From: Enterovibrio gelatinilyticus
Lineage (GTDB): Bacteria > Pseudomonadota > Gammaproteobacteria > Enterobacterales > Vibrionaceae
Assembly: GCF_028683095.1 (NCBI RefSeq)
Contig: NZ_JAJUBC010000010.1
Location: forward strand, 62,001 to 126,000
DNA: 64,000 nt
Direction of reading: 5' to 3'
Positions 36,916 to 45,604 of this stretch are shown piece by piece. The position numbers and the translations under genes are program-made. The notes under the pieces are model-generated. The model made no database searches, was not told the origin of the DNA, and was given only the letters and a program-made list of their open reading frames with translations. Every line of letters starts with the position of its first letter. Position 1 is the stretch's first letter.

Positions 36916-38007
36916 GTGGTTAGTCATATTAATACCAGTCAGCCTCAGGTCACCTCGACCTCTGGCTCATCGTTAGACCGCGTTTCCTCGCAGCCGATAG
37001 GTGGCGTTCAGCGCGTCGAACCGAAACGCGAGCGCGATCAGCAGGCAGAAGAGCGCCAACAGCCTTTTGGTAAAGGCAACCGACGTGGGCAACTGGCTGA
37101 AACCAGTGCACGCCACCAACAAGTCGCGCATGCCGAAAGTGCTGCACAGGCGTTGAAAGAAGCCGTCAACATGCTGGAGCAACTGCGCCAGCTTGGCCGT
37201 AGAACCTTGCAAGCACGTGAAGGCGAGAAGCAGCAGCTTCAGCAATCGCTTGGCCACATGAAAAACCGTCTCGCCAAACTGAGTAAAGAAGCCCAGTACG
37301 ATGGCGAACCACTGCTGTTTCACGATCTCTCTCCGCGTTTACGCGGTGACAGCCAGCAAACGGGTTTCACCGTCAAAGGCTTACGCCTGAACGGCTGGCG
37401 AAACCAAGACGAAGTGTTACGTTTTCAGTTTGATAGCGGGCAACCAAGCTCGGTGCGTGCGCGTGTGAGCTGGGAAGATGCCCCGCGTGATGTGGCAGAA
37501 AGCTTGAACAAAGCGCTGGCATCGCGAGACATTCAAGTGGGATTAGACAAATACGGCGAGCTGTCGTTTAGCGTTGATAAAAGCCGTTGGTCTGAAGTGA
37601 AAGGCGGTATTTGGGTTTCTGGCAGTGGGCAGATTCTACCTGCAGGTAACCCGATAAAAGCCAAAGTGGAAACCACGGACAAAGCCAGCCCAGATATAGA
37701 AGCGCTGGATTTCAATAAACCAGAGTCGGTGCGTAAAGCGTTGGGGGACATTGAGCGCGTACTGCAAAGCGTACGTCATTCCTTGCAAGCGCTAGACGAC
37801 AAGCAAAAACAACTCGACGCGGATTTGGCGCAAACGGCGTTTACCAAGCCAGTGACTTCCACCATGGTGACAGACAGCGGCGCACTCAGTGCCACTTGGT
37901 TCAACCTGCCAGAAGGCATCACCTTGCAACTGGTCAGCAATGCGGTGCCGACACTGCTGGCACAAGCCAATGCAACGCGCCACAACGTGGTTGCTTTGCT
38001 CGAATAA
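36916..38007 (+). CDS. lafW: LafW-like, flagellin-related hook-associated protein
   Basis: The 363-residue protein has a GTG start at 36916. The region of residues 72-135 resembles the flagellin D1 helices (AVNMLEQLRQLGRRTLQARE, then NRLAKLSKEAQYDGEPLLF). The C-terminal 100 residues resemble the returning D1/D0 helices: ALGDIERVLQSVRHSLQALD and the end TLLAQANATRHNVVALLE, close to the QANQVPQNVLSLLR-type flagellin terminus. The first 70 residues are polar and repeat-rich and lack the flagellin N-terminal D0 helix. Its position between flgL and flagellin is that of lafW, a predicted hook-associated gene in Aeromonas lateral clusters. Name by position; function unproven. Confidence 0.68.
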   Translation: MVSHINTSQPQVTSTSGSSLDRVSSQPIGGVQRVEPKRERDQQAEERQQPFGKGNRRGQLAETSARHQQVAHAESAAQALKEAVNMLEQLRQLGRRTLQAREGEKQQLQQSLGHMKNRLAKLSKEAQYDGEPLLFHDLSPRLRGDSQQTGFTVKGLRLNGWRNQDEVLRFQFDSGQPSSVRARVSWEDAPRDVAESLNKALASRDIQVGLDKYGELSFSVDKSRWSEVKGGIWVSGSGQILPAGNPIKAKVETTDKASPDIEALDFNKPESVRKALGDIERVLQSVRHSLQALDDKQKQLDADLAQTAFTKPVTSTMVTDSGALSATWFNLPEGITLQLVSNAVPTLLAQANATRHNVVALLE

Positions 38008-38033
38008 GCGCTTAGATACGCCAGTTAAACAAG

Positions 38034-38063
38034 AAAGAGGCGGGGAACCCCACCTCTTTTTTT
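38034..38063 (+). terminator. Terminator after lafW
   Basis: The stem AAAGAGG-c-GGGG, loop AA, CCCC-a-CCTCTTT runs straight into a T-tract. It separates the hook-associated genes from flagellin, so lafA needs its own promoter in 38064-38281. Confidence 0.9.
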
Positions 38064-38281
38064 GTGCCTAAAGCATACGCTAGGTGCCAAGATTAATTCT
38101 GTTTTTAACCGCGTGTTACCCCTCTTGAACCCGCCTCACGCTTTTCTGCGATTTTTTTCGTTTTTGCGTTTAAGTCTCTGCCGCGAATGGTCGTCTTTAT
38201 CAGATGTAACCAAATTGAACTGGGTCAGATGGCCATTACGCCGCGCTGAAACCCTATGTATCGCGAAAGAGGAATACACTC

Positions 38282-39607
38282 ATGTCAATGTCCATCAATA
38301 CTAACTTTGCGTCAATGAACGCACAGCGTAACCTGACTTCTACTCAAGGTTCACTAAACACGTCACTACAACGTCTGTCTACTGGCCTACGCATCAACAG
38401 CGCAAAAGACGACGCTGCAGGTCTACAAATCGCTAACCGCATGACTTCTCAGACTAACGGTCTGAAAGTGGCACAACGCAACGCGAACGATGGCATCTCT
38501 ATGTCACAAACTGCGGAAGGCGCACTACAAGAATTCACCAACATCCTACAGCGTCAACGTGACCTGTCTGTACAGGCGAAGAACGGCACTAACTCTGATT
38601 CTGACCGTGCAGCACTGAACAAAGAATTCACCGCGCTAACGAAAGAACTGGACCGTATCGTAGAAACCACCACGTACGGTAAAGGCGAGAAGTTGTTTGA
38701 AAAACTAGGTGCGGGTGTTGATTTCCAAGTGGGTGCTGACGTTAAAGCTTCTGATGCAACCTCTAAAATGTCAAAAGCGGATGCAGAAATGCTAGCGAAT
38801 GATGTACTGGCAGGTTTAGGTCTGGATACTGCGGCAAAAACGAAGAACGTGGAAGATCTAGAAACAGCATTGGGTGGCTTGACTGCTAGTGATCTAAGTG
38901 CAGGCGCTGAAATTACCCTAGCATCGGTTGGTGCTGCAAATGGTAGTGATGCCTCAGATTCTTTAGCTGCTGCTCAAGCGAAAATTGATGAGCTGGGTCT
39001 TGGTAGTTATGTGAAACTTGAGGCTGCAACCACAACTACTGATGGTACTAAGGTAAAAGCAACTGTAACCGCAGACGCAAAAGCGACCATGGAAAAAATG
39101 GAAGCGGCGGCAACAGCAGTGAAGGGCTTTGTTGATACAGCCAATGGTGGCTTGGATGCAACGAAGTTTACTGATGATAACAATAACAACATGAAGGCAG
39201 TTGCAGATGCTGCAATTGCTGCTGGTATTGACTCTTCTGCTCTGAATGATGCAAACGTGATCAGCGTGACGCTAGACAGCTCAGCACTTGATACCTCTAA
39301 GCTGGCTGCTGGCCTGACTGACGCAGCATCTGCGGGTGAAGCAATGAACAACATCGATGCGATGATCGATGCAGTTGGCGCAGTACGTGCTGACCTGGGT
39401 GCAACTCAAAACCGCTTCCAATCTACCATCAACAACCTTGGCAACATTGCAGAGAACATGTCTGTGGCTAAAGGCCGCATCATGGATGCAGACATCGCGG
39501 CAGAATCTGCCAACATGACTAAGCAAAACACCATGATGCAAGCAGGCATCACTGTGCTTTCTCAAGCGAACCAAATGCCAAGCATGGTTTCTCAGCTACT
39601 TCGTTAA
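38282..39607 (+). CDS. lafA: Lateral flagellin LafA
   Basis: The 441-residue flagellin is the only one in the window. The N-terminal D0/D1 is canonical ([40 protein letters not shown]) and so is the C-terminal end ([38 protein letters not shown]). The centre (about residues 150-340) is a variable domain unusually rich in Ala, Thr, Asp and Lys, with many isolated lysines ([33 protein letters not shown]) that could be substrates of the nearby FliB methylase. It has GAGG-type ribosome site AAGAGGAA. It is monocistronic: terminator upstream, double hairpin downstream. FliS (41433) is its chaperone. Confidence 0.96.
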   Translation: MSMSINTNFASMNAQRNLTSTQGSLNTSLQRLSTGLRINSAKDDAAGLQIANRMTSQTNGLKVAQRNANDGISMSQTAEGALQEFTNILQRQRDLSVQAKNGTNSDSDRAALNKEFTALTKELDRIVETTTYGKGEKLFEKLGAGVDFQVGADVKASDATSKMSKADAEMLANDVLAGLGLDTAAKTKNVEDLETALGGLTASDLSAGAEITLASVGAANGSDASDSLAAAQAKIDELGLGSYVKLEAATTTTDGTKVKATVTADAKATMEKMEAAATAVKGFVDTANGGLDATKFTDDNNNNMKAVADAAIAAGIDSSALNDANVISVTLDSSALDTSKLAAGLTDAASAGEAMNNIDAMIDAVGAVRADLGATQNRFQSTINNLGNIAENMSVAKGRIMDADIAAESANMTKQNTMMQAGITVLSQANQMPSMVSQLLR

Positions 39608-39612
39608 TCGGC

Positions 39613-39672
39613 TCGCTATTTCTAATAGCGTATTTCGATTTTCTATTCCGAGCGGAAGTGTCACTTCCGCTC
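39613..39672 (+). terminator. Double hairpin downstream of lafA
   Basis: Two hairpins follow the flagellin stop: CGCTATT-TCT-AATAGCG (39613-39629), then a perfect 12-bp stem CGAGCGGAAGTG / CACTTCCGCTCG (39648-39672). Only a weak TTCTATAT follows. The pair is likely to terminate transcription and protect an abundant flagellin mRNA. Confidence 0.75.
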
Positions 39673-39790
39673 GTTCTATATCTGACCCTCTAGAAAATCA
39701 CTCAACCCTAAATAAATCGCTGTATTTACATGAATATAAAGCAAAAAATATAATGGTATGTTTTTTGCTTTATATGCCATGAAGCCACAG

Positions 39791-39806
39791 GGGCACCATG
39801 GGTGCT
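39791..39806 (+). promoter_or_regulatory. Possible sigma-54 promoter before fliD
   Basis: GGGCAC-CATGG-GTGCT keeps GG and GC 10 bases apart and matches the consensus TGGCAC-N5-TTGCW at all but two positions. The match is clouded because the core GCACC-ATG-GGTGC is also a palindrome. It lies 45 bases before the fliD ATG. Confidence 0.4.
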
Positions 39807-39850
39807 AGCTGCAACGTGCAGGCTGGCTCGGCCACGACAGGAGACGCCGT

Positions 39851-41419
39851 ATGTTTATGACAGGTATTGGTTCGGGCATTGATTTTAACTCAATGATCGA
39901 AGTGATTGTTGCCGCCGAGCGCGCACCGAAAGACAACCAACTCAACCGTCAAGAAGGCATGAATACTGCCGAAATGGACGCGTTGAAAGAAATTCAAAAC
40001 ACCATCAACAGCTTCCGCGACACGGTGGAAGATTTGAATTCGGCCTCTGAGCTAGAAAAACTCAAAGCGGAACTTAGTAACAGCGATGTGCTGGGCATAG
40101 CCGTTGGTGCTGGTGCGGTGGCGGGTGAGTATAACTTTGAAGTGACTCAACTGGCGCAATCCCAGCGCGATCAGCTTATTTCGCTGGGCAAAGACAGCTA
40201 CCTAAAGAGCGGTAAAGTCGGCTTTACCGCCAACGGTAAAACCGTTGAGGTGGATATCGCGGCGCTGGCTACCAAGCTCGAAGGAGAGCAGGTCACCAAG
40301 AAAGCGGAGCATGAAACCCGCACATTGGAAAACATTGCTAAAGAATTTGATATTGAGATGGATGAGGCGGGGGCTTGGAAAGCGGAAGCCAAGGCTATCT
40401 TGACTGACTCGAAGCACGAGAATTTCGATCAAAAGCGCCTTGATACTTACGATGAAGGCCAGAAAAGCTACGCCGACAAAATCACCCGTCTGAACACAGA
40501 AGGGGTGACGCTGGAAGAAGTGCAGGTGGCGATCAACAGCGACTCGAACAATGACGGCGTGAAAGCGACACTGGTACGCAGTGGCGACAATATCAGCTTG
40601 GTACTCAATGCCAGCGAAACCGGTGCGACGAATGGCTTTACCGTGACGCCAAACGATCCAACAACCAATCCGTTGGTCGTGACTGGCACTATGGTCGAAG
40701 GCCATAAAAACCTGCAAGCCGGGCAAGACGCCAAAGTCATGTTCGGCACCATGGAGCTGACCTCTAGCTCCAACAAAATGGAAAACGTGATTGATGGCAT
40801 CACTCTGACGCTAAAAGAGCCAGGCAAGGTGAACGTCAATATTGAGCGCGACGAATCCGGTGTGAAAGACACGGTGAAAAAATTCGTCGACAGCTACAAC
40901 AAAGTCATGGAAACCGTGAACACCTACACCAAATCGAGCGAAGACGGCGCTGCTGCGCTGTCGGGCGATGCGGGTGTGCGTTCGATGGTGTCGCGCCTGC
41001 GTGAGGTTATTTCGGCGGAGTACAGTTCGTCTACCTTAGAGACCTTGTCACAGCTGGGTATCACTACCTCGGTGAGCGGCACGCTGGAAATCGACCAGAC
41101 CAAGATGGACAAGGCGCTCGAAGATAACTTCGATGAAATCGCCAACCTGTTCATGGGCGATCCGCTCGACGAAACTCAGCCTGGTGTTATGACCAAGATG
41201 CTGACGGTGCTTGACGATTACCACAAAAACGGCGGCTTGTTTGATATCCGTCAGGATCGTTTAGAGCAAGACAATAAGCGTTTGGGCGAAGAGCGCGAAA
41301 CGCTAGATATCCGCATGGAAGCCAAAACCATTTCCCTGCGTGATTACTACGCCAAGATGGATAGTCAAATCGCCCAGATGAACCAAACCCAAAACATGCT
41401 GATCAGCATGTTGATGTAA
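39851..41419 (+). CDS. fliD: Lateral filament cap protein FliD (LafB)
   Basis: The 522-residue cap protein (HAP2) guides flagellin folding at the filament tip. The N-terminus TGIGSGIDFNSMIEVIVAAE, the domain EYNFEVTQLAQSQRDQL, and C-terminal KKFVDSYNKVMETVNTYTKS, GVMTKMLTVLDDYHKNGGLF and a coiled end (EERETLDIRMEAKTISLRDY) are FliD features. Start ATG at 39851 has AGGAGA 6 bases upstream. It is the first gene of fliD-fliS-fliT-fliK-fliL-lafS-lafT-lafU. Confidence 0.94.
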   Translation: MFMTGIGSGIDFNSMIEVIVAAERAPKDNQLNRQEGMNTAEMDALKEIQNTINSFRDTVEDLNSASELEKLKAELSNSDVLGIAVGAGAVAGEYNFEVTQLAQSQRDQLISLGKDSYLKSGKVGFTANGKTVEVDIAALATKLEGEQVTKKAEHETRTLENIAKEFDIEMDEAGAWKAEAKAILTDSKHENFDQKRLDTYDEGQKSYADKITRLNTEGVTLEEVQVAINSDSNNDGVKATLVRSGDNISLVLNASETGATNGFTVTPNDPTTNPLVVTGTMVEGHKNLQAGQDAKVMFGTMELTSSSNKMENVIDGITLTLKEPGKVNVNIERDESGVKDTVKKFVDSYNKVMETVNTYTKSSEDGAAALSGDAGVRSMVSRLREVISAEYSSSTLETLSQLGITTSVSGTLEIDQTKMDKALEDNFDEIANLFMGDPLDETQPGVMTKMLTVLDDYHKNGGLFDIRQDRLEQDNKRLGEERETLDIRMEAKTISLRDYYAKMDSQIAQMNQTQNMLISMLM

Positions 41420-41432
41420 TTCAGGTCACACC

Positions 41433-41834
41433 ATGATTATTGATGAAGGCTTAGGTGCCTACCAACATTCGAAAAACCACGCGCAAGCGGCATCGGCTAG
41501 CCCGCATCGTCTGATCCAGATGTTGCTTGAAGGCTTGCTGGAAAACTTGGGCCGCGCACGCGGCTTCATGGAGCGCGGCCAGATTGCCGACAAGGGTATG
41601 ACCATTTCAAAGTGCCTCGACATTTTGAACGGCCTAAGTTCGGTGCTGGACGAGGAAAAAGGCGGAGACGTAACCCAAGAGTTGTACCGCTTGTATGACT
41701 ATTGTGGTCGTCGCTTGTTTGAAGCCAACCTGCGCAATGAAGTGGCAGGCATTGATGAAGTTGTCAGCCTTGTTACCCAAATCCTTGAGGGCTGGGTGGT
41801 ACTGAAACCTGAAAAGGTTGAGGTTGCACGGTGA
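41433..41834 (+). CDS. fliS: Lateral flagellin chaperone FliS (LafC)
   Basis: The 133-residue helical protein matches FliS: the opening GAYQHSKNHAQAASASPHRL, then IQMLLEGLLENLGRARGFME, and TQELYRLYDYCGRRLFEANL before the final helix. FliS binds the C-terminal D0 of flagellin in the cytoplasm to prevent early polymerisation and bring it to FlhA. It overlaps the next frame by 4 bases. Confidence 0.94.
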   Translation: MIIDEGLGAYQHSKNHAQAASASPHRLIQMLLEGLLENLGRARGFMERGQIADKGMTISKCLDILNGLSSVLDEEKGGDVTQELYRLYDYCGRRLFEANLRNEVAGIDEVVSLVTQILEGWVVLKPEKVEVAR

Positions 41835-42157
41835 TCCGATCGTCCCGAGTGATGCCTGCTGCGGGTAGCAATACCGCGCAACAACTTCGCCGCCTTTACG
41901 TCGACTTTGAGCAAGCGCTTGATGCCGGAGATTGGGCGGCGCTTGGCGATCTGGATACCAAGCTTCAGCGTGCGTTGCCTAAGTTACAAAAACAACTACT
42001 CGGCGCTGAAGCGAAAGCGGAATTGGCGAAGCTCAATACGCTTTACAGCAAGATGATCACTGAGGGGCAAGGGGAAAAAGCCCGTATTCGGCTTCAACTG
42101 TCACAACAAGAAGCCACCAAACAGGGTGTGATGGCTTACCTTGGGCACCATGAGTAA
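41831..42157 (+). CDS. FliT-like lateral flagellar chaperone (LafD position)
   Basis: The 108-residue protein starts at a GTG overlapping the fliS stop; an ATG at 41852 is an alternative. It is almost entirely helical (AQQLRRLYVDFEQALDAGDW, DTKLQRALPKLQKQLLGAEA, ARIRLQLSQQEATKQGVMAY). Size, helical content and place right after fliS fit FliT, the FliD chaperone, called LafD in Vibrio lateral clusters. Sequence motifs are weak, so the call rests mainly on context. Confidence 0.65.
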   Translation: MIRSSRVMPAAGSNTAQQLRRLYVDFEQALDAGDWAALGDLDTKLQRALPKLQKQLLGAEAKAELAKLNTLYSKMITEGQGEKARIRLQLSQQEATKQGVMAYLGHHE

Positions 42158-42165
42158 TTAGATCC

Positions 42166-43467
42166 ATGCAGATTTCACTTTCTGCCCCAAAAGGGCCTTC
42201 TGCAGCGGTCGCTGCAGGCACGACGATCAGTGCGAATAATTCCTCGACATCGCCTCACTCTGGCGTTGAATCGTCTCAGCCCTCGTTTACTGAACAGGCA
42301 AATGCTGCTTCAAATAACGATGTCTCGCATCAAGGTGCCAGCCAAAAGCCAAACGCGAATCACGCGGTGGAAAACGGTGAGAGCACAGAACAGTCTCAAG
42401 AGACGCAAGCAGCCAAAGATGAATTAACTGATGCGCTTGAAGTCGCCTTTCCGCAACTCTCGTCTGAGGTGCATGAGCAAATAAGCCAGTGGATGTTGTC
42501 GCTGCAACAAGGCGACATGTCTCCGGCAGATTTGATGGCGAAACTGCAACAGCAGTTAACAGCATCAGGCGTGGTGTTGCCAGCCCCTTTGATGAGCGCC
42601 CTTGAAGGGGTATTCAATCAAGTGGCACGCGGCGAACTTTCGTTGTCTCAGTTGGCCGATGCGTTGCCATTGGTGAGTCGAACCCTGCGCCAAACCACGT
42701 TGGATGGGTTTGCGAAACAGTTTTTGGAACAGGCTGCGAGTCAAGGTTCAACCCAAAGCAGCTCTTCAACCCAAAGCACCCATGTGAATGCGAATGCGTT
42801 AAACGGGCTGCAGGGGGCTAATGCTCAACATGATGCGCCAGCACTGCACGTTGATGTGAAGCCCGAGTTTACGCTTCGCCAAGCCGCGTCTATGCCTGAG
42901 TTCATGCTGTCTATTAACGATGTCGCGCCAGAGCGCATGTTGATGTCTGGGCTGCAATCGCTTCAAGCTAACGTTCGCGCACCCGCACAAAACCTTGTTG
43001 CAACCAGTTCAACGACTGCACCGACAGCGCAGCAACTGAGTGCCTCGGTGGATATTACACAGCCCGAGTGGGGACGCGAATTAGTGGATCAACTGCGCGC
43101 TCGTCTTCGCTTTAACAGCCAAGACAATGTTCAGCTTGCCCACGTGCGCCTTGACCCACCAGAGCTAGGCAAACTGGATATCACCCTGCGAATGGAAGGT
43201 GACAAGCTGAGTGTGCACATTGCGGCTGCCCATCCTCAGTTACGCGAGGCGCTTTCTGCGCATGCGGATCGCCTGCGTTTTGATATTGAGCAAAGCCAAC
43301 TTCAGCTGGCGGATGTGTCTGTATCTAGCGGTTTGCAACAAGACCAAGGGCAATCTCAGTCCGAACAAGGTGATAACCGGACGGTGATGAGCAATCACAT
43401 CGGTGAATCGTCCTTGTCCCTTTCTTCTGACCGTGGCGGTTTAAGCCGTTATGAGTCTGTGGTTTAA
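42166..43467 (+). CDS. fliK: Lateral hook-length control protein FliK (LafE)
   Basis: The 433-residue protein has a long Ser/Gln/Ala-rich, low-complexity N-terminal and central part, as expected for the molecular ruler. A conserved C-terminal FliK domain follows (near 310-400: ARLRFNSQDNVQLAHVRLDP, PELGKLDITLRMEGDKLSVH). FliK measures hook length during export and triggers the FlhB switch to filament substrates. It lies 8 bases after the FliT-like gene. Confidence 0.9.
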   Translation: MQISLSAPKGPSAAVAAGTTISANNSSTSPHSGVESSQPSFTEQANAASNNDVSHQGASQKPNANHAVENGESTEQSQETQAAKDELTDALEVAFPQLSSEVHEQISQWMLSLQQGDMSPADLMAKLQQQLTASGVVLPAPLMSALEGVFNQVARGELSLSQLADALPLVSRTLRQTTLDGFAKQFLEQAASQGSTQSSSSTQSTHVNANALNGLQGANAQHDAPALHVDVKPEFTLRQAASMPEFMLSINDVAPERMLMSGLQSLQANVRAPAQNLVATSSTTAPTAQQLSASVDITQPEWGRELVDQLRARLRFNSQDNVQLAHVRLDPPELGKLDITLRMEGDKLSVHIAAAHPQLREALSAHADRLRFDIEQSQLQLADVSVSSGLQQDQGQSQSEQGDNRTVMSNHIGESSLSLSSDRGGLSRYESVV

Positions 43468-43485
43468 CCCAATTTAGAGCATGTC

Positions 43486-43977
43486 ATGACAAATGTAGCG
43501 ACGGAAGAACAACCAAAAAAGAAGACGTTTCTCATTCTAGCGATAGTGAGTGTGGTGTTGCTGGCGCTTGCCGCTGGCGGTTGGTTCTTCTATTCACAGA
43601 AAAATAGCAACTTCGTGGAAGTCAGTGCAGACAGCGACATTGCGCCGATGGCCATGGTGAAAAAGCCGCAATTTATCTCAATGCCACGTTTTGTGGTGAG
43701 CGTGGAAGGGGAGAGTCGCCTGCATTACTTGATGCTCGAACTGTCATTGATGACTTACGACCCCGAGCAGCAAGCGGCAATGACAGAGATGATGCCAGTG
43801 CTGCGCAATGCGGTAGTGAAATTACTCAACGGAAAGACCTTCGACAACCTTTCTGTATCTGGCAGCTTGCCAGTGTTGGAAGACGAGCTACGTGATGTTC
43901 TTCAGGCTCAAATGAATGATATGACCGGCTCTAAAGGGCTTGAGCGTGTGTTGATCACCAAGCTGGTTGTGCAGTGA
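43486..43977 (+). CDS. fliL: Lateral flagellar basal-body protein FliL (LafF)
   Basis: The 163-residue single-span membrane protein has a short cytoplasmic N-terminus with KKK, a membrane helix (TFLILAIVSVVLLALAAGGW, about 16-35), and a periplasmic domain with FISMPRFVVSVEGESRLHYL and RDVLQAQMNDMTGSKGLERV. FliL supports stators under load; in Vibrio lateral systems it is linked to surface sensing. Its end is 16 bases before lafS. Confidence 0.92.
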   Translation: MTNVATEEQPKKKTFLILAIVSVVLLALAAGGWFFYSQKNSNFVEVSADSDIAPMAMVKKPQFISMPRFVVSVEGESRLHYLMLELSLMTYDPEQQAAMTEMMPVLRNAVVKLLNGKTFDNLSVSGSLPVLEDELRDVLQAQMNDMTGSKGLERVLITKLVVQ

Positions 43978-43993
43978 AAAGGAGCAGGGGCTG

Positions 43994-44737
43994 ATGATAG
44001 CGTCGGCAGCGGTGACAGGCTTAGAAGCCTATCAGCAGCACAATCAGGTGAGCAATAAAGCGAGAGAGCAACGTTTGTTGACTCAGCTTGCTGGCGTGGT
44101 GAAACGGGTGGTCAGCCATCTGTCGATACAGGCCAACACCGTGATGAGCACTGAGGATATGGAGCAAATTGGTCTGATGGCCTTGCTCGACACTGTCCGC
44201 CGCTACCCGGATGAAGACGAAACAGCACTGAGAAAACTTGCGTCTTCTCGGGTTAGAGGCGCGATCCTCGACGAGCTGCGTCGGTTGGACTGGCGCCCTC
44301 GTCAGTTGCGTCAAAAAACCCATCAACTGCGTGACCATGAAAAGGCAGTGGCGAAAGCGTTAGGCCGAGTACCAACGGAATTAGAACTGGCACGAGCTGT
44401 GGGTGTGTCGGTCAGCGAGGTGCGTCAATTGAAGTTGGCGCACGAAGCGGAAAGTCCACAAAGTTTTGAGTCCATGCAGGAAGACAATGCTGCGTTTCCG
44501 GATCTCGCGGTGTATTGCGAAAAGGTCGAGAAGGAAAAGATGCGTCAGTCTTTGAAGGCGGCACTTGCAACATTGACCCAGCGTGAACAAATCGTCATGA
44601 GCTTTTATTTTGAGCACGAGATGAGCCTGAAAGAGATCGCCTTAGTGTTCGATCTCACTGAAGCCCGAATCAGCCAAATACAAAAAAAAGCACTTACTAC
44701 CCTTCAACAGAAATTAGCTGACTGGACGTTGGCATAG
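43994..44737 (+). CDS. lafS: Lateral flagellar sigma-28 factor LafS
   Basis: The product has 247 residues from the ATG at 43994 (ribosome site GGAGCAGGGG upstream; the open frame to 43967 overlaps fliL). Region 2 includes MEQIGLMALLDTVRRYPDED and SSRVRGAILDELRRLDW. Region 3 has AKALGRVPTELELARAVGVS, and region 4 ends with EMSLKEIALVFDLTEARISQ. It is a FliA homologue dedicated to the lateral system and expected to read the flagellin promoter; FlgM is its inhibitor. Confidence 0.95.
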   Translation: MIASAAVTGLEAYQQHNQVSNKAREQRLLTQLAGVVKRVVSHLSIQANTVMSTEDMEQIGLMALLDTVRRYPDEDETALRKLASSRVRGAILDELRRLDWRPRQLRQKTHQLRDHEKAVAKALGRVPTELELARAVGVSVSEVRQLKLAHEAESPQSFESMQEDNAAFPDLAVYCEKVEKEKMRQSLKAALATLTQREQIVMSFYFEHEMSLKEIALVFDLTEARISQIQKKALTTLQQKLADWTLA

Positions 44738-44752
44738 CGGAGTCGTTCTTAT

Positions 44753-45601
44753 ATGCAGGTAATACTGGGATTTATCGTTGTTTTTGCCAGTGTTCTCGGT
44801 GGCTATGTCATGGCGACCGGCAAGGTCATGGCGCTATGGCAGCCACCCGAATTTGTGATTATTCTCGGCGCCGCTGTGGGAGCCATGGTGATTGCAAACC
44901 CTTCTTCGGTACTTAAAAACATACTCACCCGCTTGAAAATGACGCTGGGTAAAGGCTATGGCGATGATTACTTTAAGTCCGTCTTGCAATTGATGTATGA
45001 GCTGCTCGAAATTGTGCGTAAAGACGGCTTGAAAAAGCTTGATGACCACATCGAAAATCCAGAAAGAAGTGAGATATTTGCCCGCTACCCTCAGATTGCA
45101 AACTCTTCAGTGATGCTGCCTTTTATCACCGATAACTTGCGCATGATTGCTATGGGTAAGATGAGCCACTACGACCTAGAGGCGGCCTTTGAGCTGGAGC
45201 TAGAGGCGCTGGAAAGCGACTTGATGCGTCCATCGAAAGCGGTGGCTAAAACCGGTGAAGCAATGCCGGGTTTTGGTATCGTTGCGGCGGTACTGGGTAT
45301 TGTTGTGACCATGCAGAACATTGGCGGTTCGCTGACGCTAATTGGTGTCAAAGTGGCAGCGGCACTGGTGGGTACTTTCTTCGGTGTTCTTATGGCTTAC
45401 GGGGTATTTGACCCATTAGCGTCGAGCATCGCCAGCATGGTGAAAAAAGAGATGATGGCACTGCGCATGATCTCGACCATTCTTGTGGCACAAGCGCAAG
45501 GCAAGCCAACCATTTTGGCCTTGGATGCAGGCCGTCGTCTGCTGTATAGCGAGTACAAGCCTACGTTTTCAGAGATGGAAGAGTGGATGGTGCGAGACTA
45601 A
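44753..45601 (+). CDS. lafT: Lateral motor stator protein LafT (MotA family)
   Basis: The 282-residue protein has four membrane helices: one at the N-terminus (LGFIVVFASVLGGYVMATGK), a second near 35-50, and a pair near 165-215 (GFGIVAAVLGIVVTMQNIGG, GVKVAAALVGTFFGVLMAYG). The conserved prolines of the channel helices and the cytoplasmic charged segment (LEIVRKDGLKKLDDHIENPE) are visible. It pairs with LafU as a MotAB-type stator, which in lateral systems is driven by protons. Confidence 0.95.
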   Translation: MQVILGFIVVFASVLGGYVMATGKVMALWQPPEFVIILGAAVGAMVIANPSSVLKNILTRLKMTLGKGYGDDYFKSVLQLMYELLEIVRKDGLKKLDDHIENPERSEIFARYPQIANSSVMLPFITDNLRMIAMGKMSHYDLEAAFELELEALESDLMRPSKAVAKTGEAMPGFGIVAAVLGIVVTMQNIGGSLTLIGVKVAAALVGTFFGVLMAYGVFDPLASSIASMVKKEMMALRMISTILVAQAQGKPTILALDAGRRLLYSEYKPTFSEMEEWMVRD

Positions 45602-45604
45602 GCC

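Noticed and set aside
38180-38187. GCCGCGAA as a sigma-28 -10 element for lafA
   Set aside because: It matches GCCGATAA at 6 of 8 bases, but at the required 15-base distance there is only TTTT and no TAAA-type -35, so I did not call a promoter.
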